The position numbers and the translations under genes were made by a program. From Bacteroidales bacterium (GTDB lineage: Bacteria; Bacteroidota; Bacteroidia; Bacteroidales; VadinHA17): a stretch of 64,000 nucleotides of DNA. The DNA lies in assembly GCA_016928075.1 (NCBI GenBank), contig JAFGLJ010000029.1, forward strand, positions 62,001 to 126,000, in the 5' to 3' direction. The notes beneath the pieces are model-generated. The model did no database searches, was not told the DNA's origin, and saw only the letters and a program-made list of their open reading frames with translations. This document shows positions 8,903 to 17,819 of the stretch, piece after piece (position 1 is the stretch's first letter; each line of letters opens with the position of its first letter).

Positions 8903-8959
8903 TTTAATGAGTTTTAATTCAACAATTTATATGTTTTAATTTTTTCAGAATGAACTTTG

Positions 8960-8991
8960 CAAATGTAAAATATTATTTCATATAAATGAAA
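8960..8991 (-). promoter_or_regulatory. Candidate HU-gene promoter
   Basis: On the minus strand TACATTTG (8960-8967) fits TAnnTTTG exactly. TTTC (8988-8991), one base off TTTG, stands 20 nt upstream. The predicted transcription start is about 50 nt before the HU start codon. Confidence 0.55.
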
Positions 8992-9159
8992 CACTTAGCC
9001 TTATTTTTTTGCTTTTTTCAAACATAACTCATTGAAATAGTGCTGATATATTAAACACGCTTCATACACAAACCCGCGGCAACAGGTTATGCATATTATT
9101 TCCTGTTTATAGAATGTGCCCTTCAGGCAACAAAATATAGTGCATTTTCTTCGGCCCGG
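8992..9159. other. Non-coding remainder of the HU/ssb divergent gap
   Basis: The 321-bp gap between the divergent HU and ssb genes holds the two promoters. Between them I see only AT-rich sequence with a short CG patch near 9073-9085. No ORF, RNA or repeat could be supported. Confidence 0.5.
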
Positions 9160-9189
9160 TTGTTGCTAGCTTTATTTTTACTAACTTTA
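9160..9189 (+). promoter_or_regulatory. Candidate ssb promoter
   Basis: TTG (9160-9162), 19 nt, then TAACTTTA (9182-9189), one base off TAnnTTTG, 34 nt upstream of the ssb ATG. It probably drives the ssb-gldE-gldD cluster. Confidence 0.5.
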
Positions 9190-9223
9190 CGATCTGAACT
9201 ATTGTACTTAAAATTTAATAAAA

Positions 9224-9715
9224 ATGTCAGTTAACAAGGTTATTTTAGTGGGTAATGTGGGGAAGGACCCTGAAGTGCGTTATGTCGACACAAATGTTCC
9301 CGTGGCAAGGTTTCCTTTTGCTACTAGTGAGACCTACAGGAGCAGGGATGGAGAAAGAATAACCACAACTGAGTGGCATAATGTTGTATTATGGAGGGGC
9401 CTTGCAGAGGTTGCAGAGAAATTTGTGAGAAAAGGATCGCAACTTTTTATTGAGGGTAAAATTCGTACCCGTTCATACGATGACAGGGACGGAAACAAAA
9501 GATATATTACAGAGATTATTGCTGACAATATGCAAATGCTTGGGCGTCGCCCTGATAGCCAGTCAACAGACTCTGATGACATTGGTTCTTATAGTGAAAC
9601 CGACAGCCAGTCTTCTTCTGCAGACAATGATCTGGCCTCGCAGGCAGAAAACCCTTTCGGGGAAAACAGTGAATCCCCAGACACTACCGATGAACCTGAT
9701 GATCTGCCATTCTAG
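9224..9715 (+). CDS. ssb: Single-stranded DNA-binding protein
   Basis: A 163-residue SSB that coats ssDNA and recruits replication and repair partners. The OB-fold covers residues 1-105 (V-N-K-V-I-L-V-G-N-V-G at the start). A disordered Ser/Asp-rich linker follows, and the protein ends in D-D-L-P-F, the partner-binding acidic tip. It stands directly before gldE-gldD, the usual Bacteroidota order. The adenine glycosylase gene mutY, often between HU and ssb in relatives, is not here. Confidence 0.96.
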   Translation: MSVNKVILVGNVGKDPEVRYVDTNVPVARFPFATSETYRSRDGERITTTEWHNVVLWRGLAEVAEKFVRKGSQLFIEGKIRTRSYDDRDGNKRYITEIIADNMQMLGRRPDSQSTDSDDIGSYSETDSQSSSADNDLASQAENPFGENSESPDTTDEPDDLPF

Positions 9716-9736
9716 TGTTAATCAAATGTTAGTCGA

Positions 9737-11068
9737 TTGGATACTATTGACCCATTTCAACAAATCTTAACTCTGATTAGCATTGCCATTACAACACCAG
9801 TGATCATTGAACTTGCTGTACTGGTATTGCTGCTGGCCTGTTCAGCTTTTATTTCAGGTTCAGAGGTAGCTTTTTTTTCACTGGGTCCAGCAAATATTGA
9901 TCAGCTTACGAACAACCGATCACGTAATTCCTCGACGGCGCTGAAGCTCCTGGGCAAGCCTGAAGAATTGCTGAGTACAATACTTATAGCAAACAATTTT
10001 GTAAATGTTGGCATTGTTCTGCTCGCGGCTTTTATCAGCGACCAACTTTTTAATGATTTCATTTCCAGTACCCCGGTGCTGGGGTTTTTGATCGAGGTGG
10101 TAGCTATAACTTTTATCCTGCTCATATTTGGTGAAATCCTGCCGAAGGTATATGCAACAAAGGCAAATGTGCAATTTGCACTTTTCATGGCAATTCCCCT
10201 TAACATCTTAATAAAGATTTTCAGGCCATTGAGTGTTTTCCTCATAAAATCAACCTCGCTGGTAAAAAGAAGGGCCGGTCAAAAAGACCTGGGCATAAGC
10301 AAGGGTGAACTATCCGAGGCTATAAGCATTGCCTCGGGGCAAAACAAGGACGATGAAAAAATACTTAAAGGAATTGTCAAGTTCGGGAATATAGAAGCAA
10401 AGGAAATAATGAGGCCAAGAATTGATATTATTGCTATTGATATAAAAACGCCTTTCAGGGATGTAATACCGCAGATTATTGAATCAGGATATTCCCGTAT
10501 ACCGGTATTTTCCAGCACCTTCGATAATGTCCAGGGGATCCTTTATGTTAAAGATATTCTCCCCCACTACCACAAACCAAACAGCTTTAAATGGCAGTCA
10601 TTGTTGCGCCCCCCTTACTTCGTACCGGAAACAAAAAGAATAAATGACCTGCTTGAAGAATTCCAGACAAAAAAGATACACCTGGCAATAGTAATAGATG
10701 AGTATGGAGGTACAAGTGGAATCATAACACTGGAAGATATACTTGAAGAAATTGTAGGTGAAATACCGGATGAACACGATTCAGAAGATATTTCTTTTGA
10801 GAAGCTTGAGGATAATATTTACATCTTTGAGGGCAAAACATTACTCAATGACTTTTTCAAAGTACTGGAAATCGAGAGCGATCCTTTTGAAGAAGTGAGA
10901 GGCGACTCTGATACCCTCGCAGGCTTAATTCTTGAGCTCACTGGTGAAATCCCGGAACAGGGCTTCAGCATTGACTATAAAAGGTTCCGCTTTCGAATAA
11001 TCTCCGCAGATAAGCGCAGGATAAAAAAATTAAGGGTTGAGATAAGACAGTATGAAGATGAGGATTAA
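9737..11068 (+). CDS. gldE: Gliding-motility-associated protein GldE (CNNM/CorC-type membrane protein)
   Basis: A 443-residue membrane protein of the CNNM-CBS-CorC family. Several N-terminal helices (about 20-160, with the S-G-S-E-V-A-F-F-S signature) are followed by a CBS pair (about 210-340, M-R-P-R-I-D-I and D-E-Y-G-G-T-S-G) and a C-terminal CorC/HlyC domain. GldE stabilises gliding and type IX secretion through GldD in Flavobacterium. The TTG at 9737 is the only sensible start: an in-frame stop lies 18 nt upstream and no early ATG exists. It overlaps gldD by 17 nt. Confidence 0.9.
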   Translation: MDTIDPFQQILTLISIAITTPVIIELAVLVLLLACSAFISGSEVAFFSLGPANIDQLTNNRSRNSSTALKLLGKPEELLSTILIANNFVNVGIVLLAAFISDQLFNDFISSTPVLGFLIEVVAITFILLIFGEILPKVYATKANVQFALFMAIPLNILIKIFRPLSVFLIKSTSLVKRRAGQKDLGISKGELSEAISIASGQNKDDEKILKGIVKFGNIEAKEIMRPRIDIIAIDIKTPFRDVIPQIIESGYSRIPVFSSTFDNVQGILYVKDILPHYHKPNSFKWQSLLRPPYFVPETKRINDLLEEFQTKKIHLAIVIDEYGGTSGIITLEDILEEIVGEIPDEHDSEDISFEKLEDNIYIFEGKTLLNDFFKVLEIESDPFEEVRGDSDTLAGLILELTGEIPEQGFSIDYKRFRFRIISADKRRIKKLRVEIRQYEDED

Positions 11069-11639
11069 AAAACCTGAAATATTTCCCCTGTTAGTCATTT
11101 GCCTTGCATTGTTAATTTATTCATGCAGGAATAATTCAGTTCCTAAACCGCGCGGACATTTCAGAATTGACCTGCCTGCCAAGGAATATGTGAAATTTGA
11201 CTCCATTTGCCCCTTCACTTTTGAATATCCCGTTTATAGCATTATAAAGAAAGAACCGGGTATGGATGAATATTGCTGGTTCAATATTGAATTTCCTGAA
11301 TACAAAGGGAAACTCCACCTGAGCTATATGGATGTGAGCAATAACCTGAACCTGCTCACCGATGATGCCCATAAGCTGGCATACAAACACTCGGTCAAAG
11401 CCGATGCTATTGAAGAAAAATTGTGGATCAATGATGAAAAGAATGTATATGGTATAATATACCTTATCAGTGGTGATGCAGCTTCATCGGTACAGTTTTT
11501 TGTCACTGACAGTTTATGTCACTATCTTAGGGGCTCACTTTATTTTGATGCTCAACCCGATAAGGACTCACTTGCACCCGTTATAGAATTCTTCAGGGAA
11601 GATATAGTGCACCTTATTGAGACACTTGAATGGAAATGA
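11052..11639 (+). CDS. gldD: Gliding motility lipoprotein GldD
   Basis: A 195-residue envelope lipoprotein. The hydrophobic leader ends in L-I-Y-S-C (Cys about residue 25), a lipobox. It is followed by the family-typical P-K-P-R-G-H-F-R-I-D-L-P segment. Translation is coupled to gldE by a 17-nt overlap. GldD is required for gliding in flavobacteria and occurs in other T9SS-bearing Bacteroidota; the T9SS-domain peptidase at 16.1-17.8 kb fits with this organism having the system. Confidence 0.92.
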   Translation: MKMRIKKPEIFPLLVICLALLIYSCRNNSVPKPRGHFRIDLPAKEYVKFDSICPFTFEYPVYSIIKKEPGMDEYCWFNIEFPEYKGKLHLSYMDVSNNLNLLTDDAHKLAYKHSVKADAIEEKLWINDEKNVYGIIYLISGDAASSVQFFVTDSLCHYLRGSLYFDAQPDKDSLAPVIEFFREDIVHLIETLEWK

Positions 11640-11654
11640 TAAGTTATAAGTAGA

Positions 11655-12344
11655 ATGGCTTGTATCTCAGAACATCATCTCAATGAAAACACCATGCTTG
11701 GGGTCTGGAAGATCGAAGAAGACCTGAATACATTACTTTCAATGGTGGATCTGAGCCCTGAAGACAGGCACAAGTTCAGTATCTTTAAAAGCACTTCAAG
11801 GAAGATGGAATTCCTCAGTGTCAGAGCACTGCTGGCTGAACTGCTGGGACCGGATGCCAGAATAGTGTATAATAAAAACAATAAACCATTTATTAAGGAC
11901 GGATCACATTTCATAAGTATTTCCCATTCGAATAAACTGACAGCAATAATGCTGAGCTCACGTGAAAGAATAGGCCTCGACCTGGAATATATGAGTGCAA
12001 ATATTACCGGTATAGCACGAAAATTCATCAATAAGAATGAGAAGATTACAAGTAACAGGGAGTTGAGAAAATACCACCTCTACCTGCACTGGTGTGCCAA
12101 AGAAGCCATATTTAAGATATGTGACAAGGAAGGCATTAACATGCAGAAAAATATTACTATATATCCGTTTGAGGTTGAACAATCAGGTGGTATGAGGGGT
12201 GAGGTTAAATCCGATCTGATAAACGAAATCTTCGATTTGGAGTATGCCCGGTATGAAAACTACGCAATAGTCTGGACTAAAAAAGAATATGATGATAAAG
12301 AGTCTGAAAAGGCAAAAATGTATCGCCCTGTTAATGGATCCTGA
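11655..12344 (+). CDS. 4'-phosphopantetheinyl transferase (Sfp/AcpS superfamily)
   Basis: Transfers phosphopantetheine from CoA to carrier proteins. The 229 residues include I-G-L-D-L-E-Y (about 112-118) and W-C-A-K-E-A-I-F-K (about 151-159), which match the (I/V)G(I/V)D and W-x-x-K-E-A motifs that bind Mg2+ and CoA. It follows gldD by 15 nt and overlaps the next gene by 56 nt. The target carrier protein is not in the window; fatty-acid ACP or a secondary-metabolite carrier are both possible. Confidence 0.88.
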   Translation: MACISEHHLNENTMLGVWKIEEDLNTLLSMVDLSPEDRHKFSIFKSTSRKMEFLSVRALLAELLGPDARIVYNKNNKPFIKDGSHFISISHSNKLTAIMLSSRERIGLDLEYMSANITGIARKFINKNEKITSNRELRKYHLYLHWCAKEAIFKICDKEGINMQKNITIYPFEVEQSGGMRGEVKSDLINEIFDLEYARYENYAIVWTKKEYDDKESEKAKMYRPVNGS

Positions 12345-13038
12345 TAAATATGAGCCTGATGATATTACGAAGCTGAAAGATATTAAACCTGAGCACCTGC
12401 CGGATTTTATTTTAGTTGGGGGCAGTCTGACGCGTGTGCACCCCGATGAGATGATAATTAATATTAAGAAGAGCCTGGATATACCTGTAGTCCTTTTCCC
12501 AGGGAGCCTGCTGCAAATAACCGACAAGGCTGACATTATTCTGTTTATATCTCTCATATCAGGAAGGAACCCCGATCTGCTTATCGGCAACCATGTAATT
12601 GCCGCGCCCCATCTTAAGAATATGGACATCGAGATTATTGCCACCGGGTATATACTTATTAATTGCGGCACAAAAACATCCGTGGAATATATGAGCCAGA
12701 CCAATGCCATTCCTGCTTCAAAAACCGATATCGTGGTGGCTACAGCCATGGCAGGTGAAATGCTTGGTCTGAAACTTATCTATCTTGAAGGAGGCAGCGG
12801 AGCAAGTCACCCTGTACCCCCGGATATGATAAAAGCCGTCAGGGGCGCTGTATCGGTTCCTCTCATTATTGGCGGTGGTTTACGCAATCCTGGAGATATT
12901 AAAAAAGCTTTTGATGCGGGAGCTGATATGGTGGTGCTGGGGAATGGTTATGAAGATGATCCCGGACTGCTTGTAGAAGCAAGCAAGATCAGATATGAAT
13001 GTCGAATGATGAATATCGAACGCCGAATGAAGAAGTAG
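12289..13038 (+). CDS. Geranylgeranylglyceryl/heptaprenylglyceryl phosphate synthase (PcrB-GGGPS family)
   Basis: A 249-residue TIM-barrel prenyltransferase joining a polyprenyl diphosphate to glycerol-1-phosphate, the step that makes archaeal-type ether lipids. Family motifs: L-M-D-P-D-K near residue 15, V-G-G-S-L-T about 44, Y-L-E-G-G-S-G-A about 165 and G-G-G-L-R-N-P about 195. Bacteroidota carry such enzymes, some shown to be active. The start lies 56 nt inside the transferase gene and no later start would keep the phosphate-binding strand. The last dozen residues are encoded by an intergenic-type repeat. Confidence 0.88.
   Translation: MMIKSLKRQKCIALLMDPDKYEPDDITKLKDIKPEHLPDFILVGGSLTRVHPDEMIINIKKSLDIPVVLFPGSLLQITDKADIILFISLISGRNPDLLIGNHVIAAPHLKNMDIEIIATGYILINCGTKTSVEYMSQTNAIPASKTDIVVATAMAGEMLGLKLIYLEGGSGASHPVPPDMIKAVRGAVSVPLIIGGGLRNPGDIKKAFDAGADMVVLGNGYEDDPGLLVEASKIRYECRMMNIERRMKK
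12997..13029 (+). repeat. GAATATCGAA-type degenerate tandem repeat inside the GGGPS 3' end
   Basis: Units like GAATGTCGAAT, GAATATCGAAC and GCCGAATG follow one another and supply the last codons of the GGGPS gene. The same unit type occurs at 53735-53815. Such units are common between genes in Bacteroidota. Confidence 0.55.
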
Positions 13039-13237
13039 TTGATGGATGATTTTGGCTGTAATGGTACTCGTTAATGTTAATTCAAGTCTTATTCTTTCCA
13101 ACAGTCTTACATACCACCAAATATAAACCTGACATTCAATCACTTCGTAATTGATTCACTTTATTCGCCGAGCTCGCAGCACTCGCCCTCAAGTACTCGG
13201 GGCTCGCAATCCTCGGTTCGCGATAATTCTTGAATAT

Positions 13238-14227
13238 CTATTTATCACATTCTAGAACATTGTCGATCTGGTACTGGGCAGCTTCCTTAAATTCCCCGTA
13301 TAGTGCGTTTTTATATGCTTCACAAGCCTGTGCGGTCTGACCTACGGCCTGGTATGCACCTCCCAGTTCAAAATATATTTTGGCTTTTTCTTCTGGACCA
13401 CCTGTTTCCAGTTCAATTGCTTCATTGAATGACTGAATTGCATCTGACCATTTTTCCTGACCTTTCTGCGCCAGTCCCATCTGGTAATGTACAATAACAT
13501 TGTTATTGCCATAATCAATGGTGCTTTTCAGGTTGCTTTCCGCTTTTGCGTAATCCTTTTCAGCCATAGCAACCTGTGCATCGTTGAAGAAATGAGTACG
13601 CATTACCTTTTTTATGTCACCTGCAGTCCTGTTATCATGTTCCTGGTCGCAAACCTGGAGGCCCATCATTGCAACTTCCTCCATCTTTTCCACATCTTCC
13701 ATCTTATCATAGATCAGAAGTTTACCAAGATAACCTTTTGTATAATCAGGGCTTCTCTGAAGTGCATCATCATAGAAAGCCAGTGCCTCGGTATAATTGC
13801 CATCATTGAGTGCTGCTGCACCCTGTACATTCCTGATGTTTAATATAGTGCTCAGAGACCTTGAAGCACTACCTGAATCATTTATAGCATTAAATCCTTC
13901 GATTGAAGATTCCAGCATTTCAACGGATTTCTCATAGTCTTTTGCATTTGCATATTGTTTTGCTGATTCGTAATACATCCGTGGAATACGGGTTAAAGCC
14001 TGTCCCTTAATTTGTTCAGCTTCGTCACCTCCTACTTCCTCTGCAAGCTCAATCACTTTTTCATATGAACTTATAGCAGCTTCAGGATTGATCTTTTCCA
14101 TCTGAACAGCCTGGTTAAATGAAGATTTAACGTCATTCAGAGTTGTCTGGCCATAAATAAATGGTGTCACGCCTAAAAATACAAGAAGAAACAGTGCATT
14201 TAGACTTTTCCTTAGTAAAACTCCCAT
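13238..14227 (-). CDS. Exported tetratricopeptide-repeat protein
   Basis: A 329-residue protein with a signal peptide (1-26, ending before Q-T-T) and helical TPR-like repeats throughout, for example A-Y-E-S-A-K-Q-Y-A-N-A-K-D-Y-E-K-S around 71-87 and G-N-Y-T-E-A-L-A-F-Y-D-D-A-L around 140-153. TPRs mediate protein-protein contacts. It is alone on its transcript with its own promoter. The partner and process cannot be told from sequence. Confidence 0.8.
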   Translation of the reverse strand: MGVLLRKSLNALFLLVFLGVTPFIYGQTTLNDVKSSFNQAVQMEKINPEAAISSYEKVIELAEEVGGDEAEQIKGQALTRIPRMYYESAKQYANAKDYEKSVEMLESSIEGFNAINDSGSASRSLSTILNIRNVQGAAALNDGNYTEALAFYDDALQRSPDYTKGYLGKLLIYDKMEDVEKMEEVAMMGLQVCDQEHDNRTAGDIKKVMRTHFFNDAQVAMAEKDYAKAESNLKSTIDYGNNNVIVHYQMGLAQKGQEKWSDAIQSFNEAIELETGGPEEKAKIYFELGGAYQAVGQTAQACEAYKNALYGEFKEAAQYQIDNVLECDK

Positions 14228-14267
14228 AGTATTTGATTTAATTTTAGTTACGTTTTAAAAATTCATG

Positions 14268-14296
14268 CAAAGATAAAAAAATGAATAAAAGACAAA
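14268..14296 (-). promoter_or_regulatory. Candidate promoter of the TPR protein gene
   Basis: TATCTTTG (14268-14275, minus strand) fits TAnnTTTG exactly, 40 nt before the start. The TTTG at 14293-14296 is 17 nt upstream, shorter than the usual 19-21, so the -33 assignment is weak. Confidence 0.5.
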
Positions 14297-14342
14297 AAAT
14301 TTTTTTCATTAGTATTATTGTTAACATTCAAAAAGCATACCA

Positions 14343-16001
14343 TTATCTGAAGAGCTCGGTCATAGGCTCTCCCGTACAGGCATTTGGGAATGGCACACGG
14401 CAAAGTGCCGAAAGTGTTGCCGCCAGGTCATTCATGTTAACTTTTCGTGTTATGCTTGATCTGTTCACTGTCCATCCATACCATATAAGAGGGACATGAG
14501 AATCATATTCATATACTGAATTATGATTTGTCACCCGTAAATCATTTTCAACCCAGGCAGGTTTGAGGTTAATGATCACATCCCCACTGCGCAGGGGGTC
14601 AAAGCTGTTCCGCATCTTCGCAAAATGGCCCCTGGTAAACTCATTATCAGCCAGTACTGTACCGGCCACCGCTGTTGAAACGCCTGTGAACTGGGTAAGG
14701 AACCTGGCAACAGTAAGCTGAATATCTGATAGTTTCAGACCTGAGTCTTCTATAAGTGTATGATTCAGGTAAACCTGTTTTTCATAATATCCCTTTATCC
14801 AGTTTCCCTGGCCATAAATCACATTAAGATAACTCCTTAAAAGGGCCAAGGCCTGATTATGCTTGAAGTAACCGGCAGGGATTTTATTATCTGTCATAAC
14901 ATCAGGTATTTCAGCTAGACCATGACCTGAGGTAAGGTAAATCAGGACATTCTTTTTCCCCAGTTTTTCATTTATGTAAGACAGGAAGTGCTCAAGGTCC
15001 CTGTCAAGCCTTAGTATTGCATCAGCCATTTCAACCGCACTTGGTCCGAAATTATGCCCGATATTATCAGTAGCAGAAAATGTGATACTTATAAAATCAG
15101 TTACTTCATCCTCTCCCAGTTTTTCTTCCTCTATTAGCCTGATAGCCAGGTCTGCCGTATAGGTATCCGAAGCAGGAACTTTCTCGAGAAAGGAATAATC
15201 CTTTTTCCTGTTAAAAATACCTGAACTTGTACTCATCTTCTTAAGGTCGTATGGAAAAACAGACCTTCCCTCAATGCCTGATTCATACTTGTTTGTATCG
15301 GGAAGACAGTTTGAATATTCTTCAACAGGCAGCAATGGATTCCATATACCGTCAAGGTAAGTATCGGCCAGCTTCATACTGTTAAAATCATTGAGCCAGC
15401 CGGGTAACGAATCGATATAATGAGTACTTGACATCCAGGTGCCTGTGATATTATCGTACCAATAAGCTGCATCAGCGGAATGTCCGGAGGCAAGTATAGC
15501 CGTGTGTTCCTTAAAACCCAGACCAAAAACCTTTGCCTTGCCGCCGGTAGCCAGTTTGAGTTCATCCCCGAAAGTGCTTGGCAGCAGATGAACGGGAGAA
15601 TGTAACCCCCTTTCAAAGCTGCCACCTGCAGGGTCAACACTGTTGTCTGAAGTACAATAAATTATCTCTTCCTTTAAGGGCACATACCAGTTATCTGCAA
15701 CTATACCATGGTGCCTGGGGACAGTCCCTGTAGCCAGTGTTGCATGAGCCGGTGCTGATTGGGTCAGAAAAAAATCATACGATGCATTTTTACAAAACGT
15801 GCCTTCATTTATCAGTTTTTTTAAACCACCTTCGGACAACATATTCCAGTATTTATCAATAAAATCATAACGTAACTGCTCCACAACAATCCCGATTACT
15901 AGTTTTGGCCTTTCCGGTGGTATATATGCCCCCTGTGAATTTGCCTGCTGGAAAATAAACAGTAGAATGAAAAGTCCGGTAATTTGTTTTATTCTATTCA
16001 T
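14343..16001 (-). CDS. Exported alkaline phosphatase-superfamily protein with altered metal ligands
   Basis: A 552-residue protein with a signal peptide (1-22) and the fold of PafA-like phosphatases/phosphodiesterases. Visible landmarks are V-V-E-Q-L-R-Y-D (40-46), S-A-P-A-H-A-T (82-88), T-D-N-I-G-H (311-316), L-T-S-G-H-G (356-361) and Y-D-S-H-V-P (499-504). The family normally has Asp where Glu41 stands, Thr or Ser as nucleophile (here Ser82), and A-D-H-G where S-G-H-G stands. One metal site (Asp312, His316, His502) is intact; the other has lost an Asp (Gly359) and carries an Asp-to-Glu change. Activity is therefore uncertain. Confidence 0.82.
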   Translation of the reverse strand: MNRIKQITGLFILLFIFQQANSQGAYIPPERPKLVIGIVVEQLRYDFIDKYWNMLSEGGLKKLINEGTFCKNASYDFFLTQSAPAHATLATGTVPRHHGIVADNWYVPLKEEIIYCTSDNSVDPAGGSFERGLHSPVHLLPSTFGDELKLATGGKAKVFGLGFKEHTAILASGHSADAAYWYDNITGTWMSSTHYIDSLPGWLNDFNSMKLADTYLDGIWNPLLPVEEYSNCLPDTNKYESGIEGRSVFPYDLKKMSTSSGIFNRKKDYSFLEKVPASDTYTADLAIRLIEEEKLGEDEVTDFISITFSATDNIGHNFGPSAVEMADAILRLDRDLEHFLSYINEKLGKKNVLIYLTSGHGLAEIPDVMTDNKIPAGYFKHNQALALLRSYLNVIYGQGNWIKGYYEKQVYLNHTLIEDSGLKLSDIQLTVARFLTQFTGVSTAVAGTVLADNEFTRGHFAKMRNSFDPLRSGDVIINLKPAWVENDLRVTNHNSVYEYDSHVPLIWYGWTVNRSSITRKVNMNDLAATLSALCRVPFPNACTGEPMTELFR

Positions 16002-16051
16002 AATCTTTAGACCATACTGTACACTAAGAACATTGAAAAGGAATCAATTCG

Positions 16052-16081
16052 CAAAAATAAAGGTTTTAATATTACATGCAA
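16052..16081 (-). promoter_or_regulatory. Candidate promoter of the phosphatase-family gene
   Basis: On the minus strand TTG (16079-16081), 19 nt, then TATTTTTG (16052-16059), an exact TAnnTTTG. The start codon is 51 nt further on. Confidence 0.6.
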
Positions 16082-16119
16082 GATCAAATACACGTATATT
16101 GGAATGATACAGGAAAGAA

Positions 16120-17817
16120 TTAATACTTTATAAAGCGCCTGTTATAAGTATAGCCATTTATGTCGGAAATAGATATTATATAAAAGCCCTGAGGAAGGTT
16201 TGAAATGTCAATTAATATTTGATTTTCATCAACAAACACATTCTCAATATTGTATGCAGTTATACCTGACTGGTTATATATGCGTATCGTTACGGCCCTG
16301 CCAATTAATTTATCGGTGCTGATAAAAAGGTTATTCCCGGCAGGCACCGGCCAGATCCTTATTTCAAAGTCATGCGGATGATCTATACCTGAAGCTCCCA
16401 TGAGTTCCACGGTAATGAATTTTTGTTCCATCTCATCAAGCACAATACCCGATACTGTTTCTGTTTCATAACCATCAGCTGAAATGGTGAGATTCCATGT
16501 GCCGGGACTGAGCATCCTGACAAAGCTACCGTACAGGGAGTCAGAATAAACATGTGAACTGTCCTTATCGTGGCCGGCAATAAAAATCTTAGCAGCAACA
16601 GGCTGACCTGTATCTTTATCTATTATTCTACCATGTATTCCGTAAAAAGCATTCTCCAGATAGCCAAGGAATGACCTGTAATTATAATCCCACAATAAAG
16701 GGAGCTGGGCCGCAGGGGTTTCCTTTGTAATATCCAGCTCAATAGTTACTTCCCTTCCCTGGAGCTCATAAGTTACGAAATCCTGCCTTCCCCCGTAAAG
16801 AATGTACCATATGGCACCTCTCACCACCCCATTACTATAAGCATCCATGTATGAAGGGACAGAATAGTTATGTACGGTGTCAGCATACCTTCTTCCGATA
16901 TAGTAGAACCATACGCTGTCGGCTGGAATTTTTGAAAGCCACCTGTCCCATGGAAAGTTAAAGAGCTCTGCTCCTCCATGAAAATTGGCTGAAATAACAA
17001 AGTTCCTCTCCCCCATAAAATTAATCATTGCTTCATTTTCAGGTTCAGGCACCTCCCCGGGTTTGAGAGGGTCGGGAAAATTCCTGTTCAGATCAGTACC
17101 ATTAGAGTTGGCTCTTGTAGGGAAGGTTATTGTATCGCCCCCGTGATAGGTTCCGTCAGGATTGGACAGGGGGTTAATCCATATTTCCAGACTGTCGATC
17201 AGTGCCTGTTCAAGTGCCCCGTTGCCAGCATTCACGAGGAGGTGCTCCGCCAGACGTAGCATCAGGACAAAACCCTGAAGTTCATCTCCATGCATATTTG
17301 CAGTGTAAAATACTTCAGGTTCATCTTCATCCTCATTAACATTATCTGATATTTTCAGTGCCAGTATCAGCCTGCCTTGAATACTCTCTCCTATTGTATC
17401 GACCCTGCACAGCAATGGATAATCTGCTGCCAGTTTATGAATTATTGTATCATATTGCGGGTAGGTGGGATACAGGTCCCAGTTCATTGCTTCTTCAACG
17501 GTGAGTGCTGATTCAACGGCTTTAGCCTCTTTCCTGGTTATGATTTTATAAGACAGGTTAAATGCAAGGAACGTACTGATATCTCTTTCTGAAAGCACAC
17601 AGTGTACAAGGTTGCCTTCAAGATTTGAGACTGAAATAAATTTCCCGATTTCGGTTAATTCACTAAATCCGGGGTATTCGAATGTGACTTCAACCTGCCC
17701 GTATTTAGTAATCTGTTCAAGCAATAATTCATAGGCATCTTTCTCCTGGGCATTTGCCAGCATACCAATACCAAAGATCAAAATGGCCACTATGTATTTT
17801 TTATAGGGCATATGCAA
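16120..17817 (-). CDS. Secreted M14 zinc carboxypeptidase with T9SS sorting domain
   Basis: A 565-residue secreted metallocarboxypeptidase. After a signal peptide (1-23) and a pro-region of about 90 residues, the M14 domain has zinc ligands His176 and Glu179 (M-H-G-D-E), His280 (N-F-H-G-G), the D-L-N-R-N-F-P segment at 242-248 and catalytic Glu360 (V-T-I-E-L). A transthyretin-like regulatory domain follows (about 390-470). The last 75 residues (P-V-P-A-G-N-N-L through R-R-F-I-K-Y) are a type A T9SS C-terminal domain. It starts 2 nt after ychF ends, so the two are cotranscribed. Confidence 0.92.
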   Translation of the reverse strand: MHMPYKKYIVAILIFGIGMLANAQEKDAYELLLEQITKYGQVEVTFEYPGFSELTEIGKFISVSNLEGNLVHCVLSERDISTFLAFNLSYKIITRKEAKAVESALTVEEAMNWDLYPTYPQYDTIIHKLAADYPLLCRVDTIGESIQGRLILALKISDNVNEDEDEPEVFYTANMHGDELQGFVLMLRLAEHLLVNAGNGALEQALIDSLEIWINPLSNPDGTYHGGDTITFPTRANSNGTDLNRNFPDPLKPGEVPEPENEAMINFMGERNFVISANFHGGAELFNFPWDRWLSKIPADSVWFYYIGRRYADTVHNYSVPSYMDAYSNGVVRGAIWYILYGGRQDFVTYELQGREVTIELDITKETPAAQLPLLWDYNYRSFLGYLENAFYGIHGRIIDKDTGQPVAAKIFIAGHDKDSSHVYSDSLYGSFVRMLSPGTWNLTISADGYETETVSGIVLDEMEQKFITVELMGASGIDHPHDFEIRIWPVPAGNNLFISTDKLIGRAVTIRIYNQSGITAYNIENVFVDENQILIDISNLPQGFYIISISDINGYTYNRRFIKY

Positions 17818-17819
17818 GA

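Noticed and set aside
9726..9770. ATG at 9726 as start of gldE
   Set aside because: It is in a different frame and leads to a short ORF. The gldE frame opens only at the TTG at 9737 after an upstream stop.
13140..13225. CTCG-rich stretch as terminator or RNA gene
   Set aside because: Repeated CTCG and GCTCGC words are present, but no stable perfect stem with a T-run and no promoter. At most a degenerate intergenic repeat.
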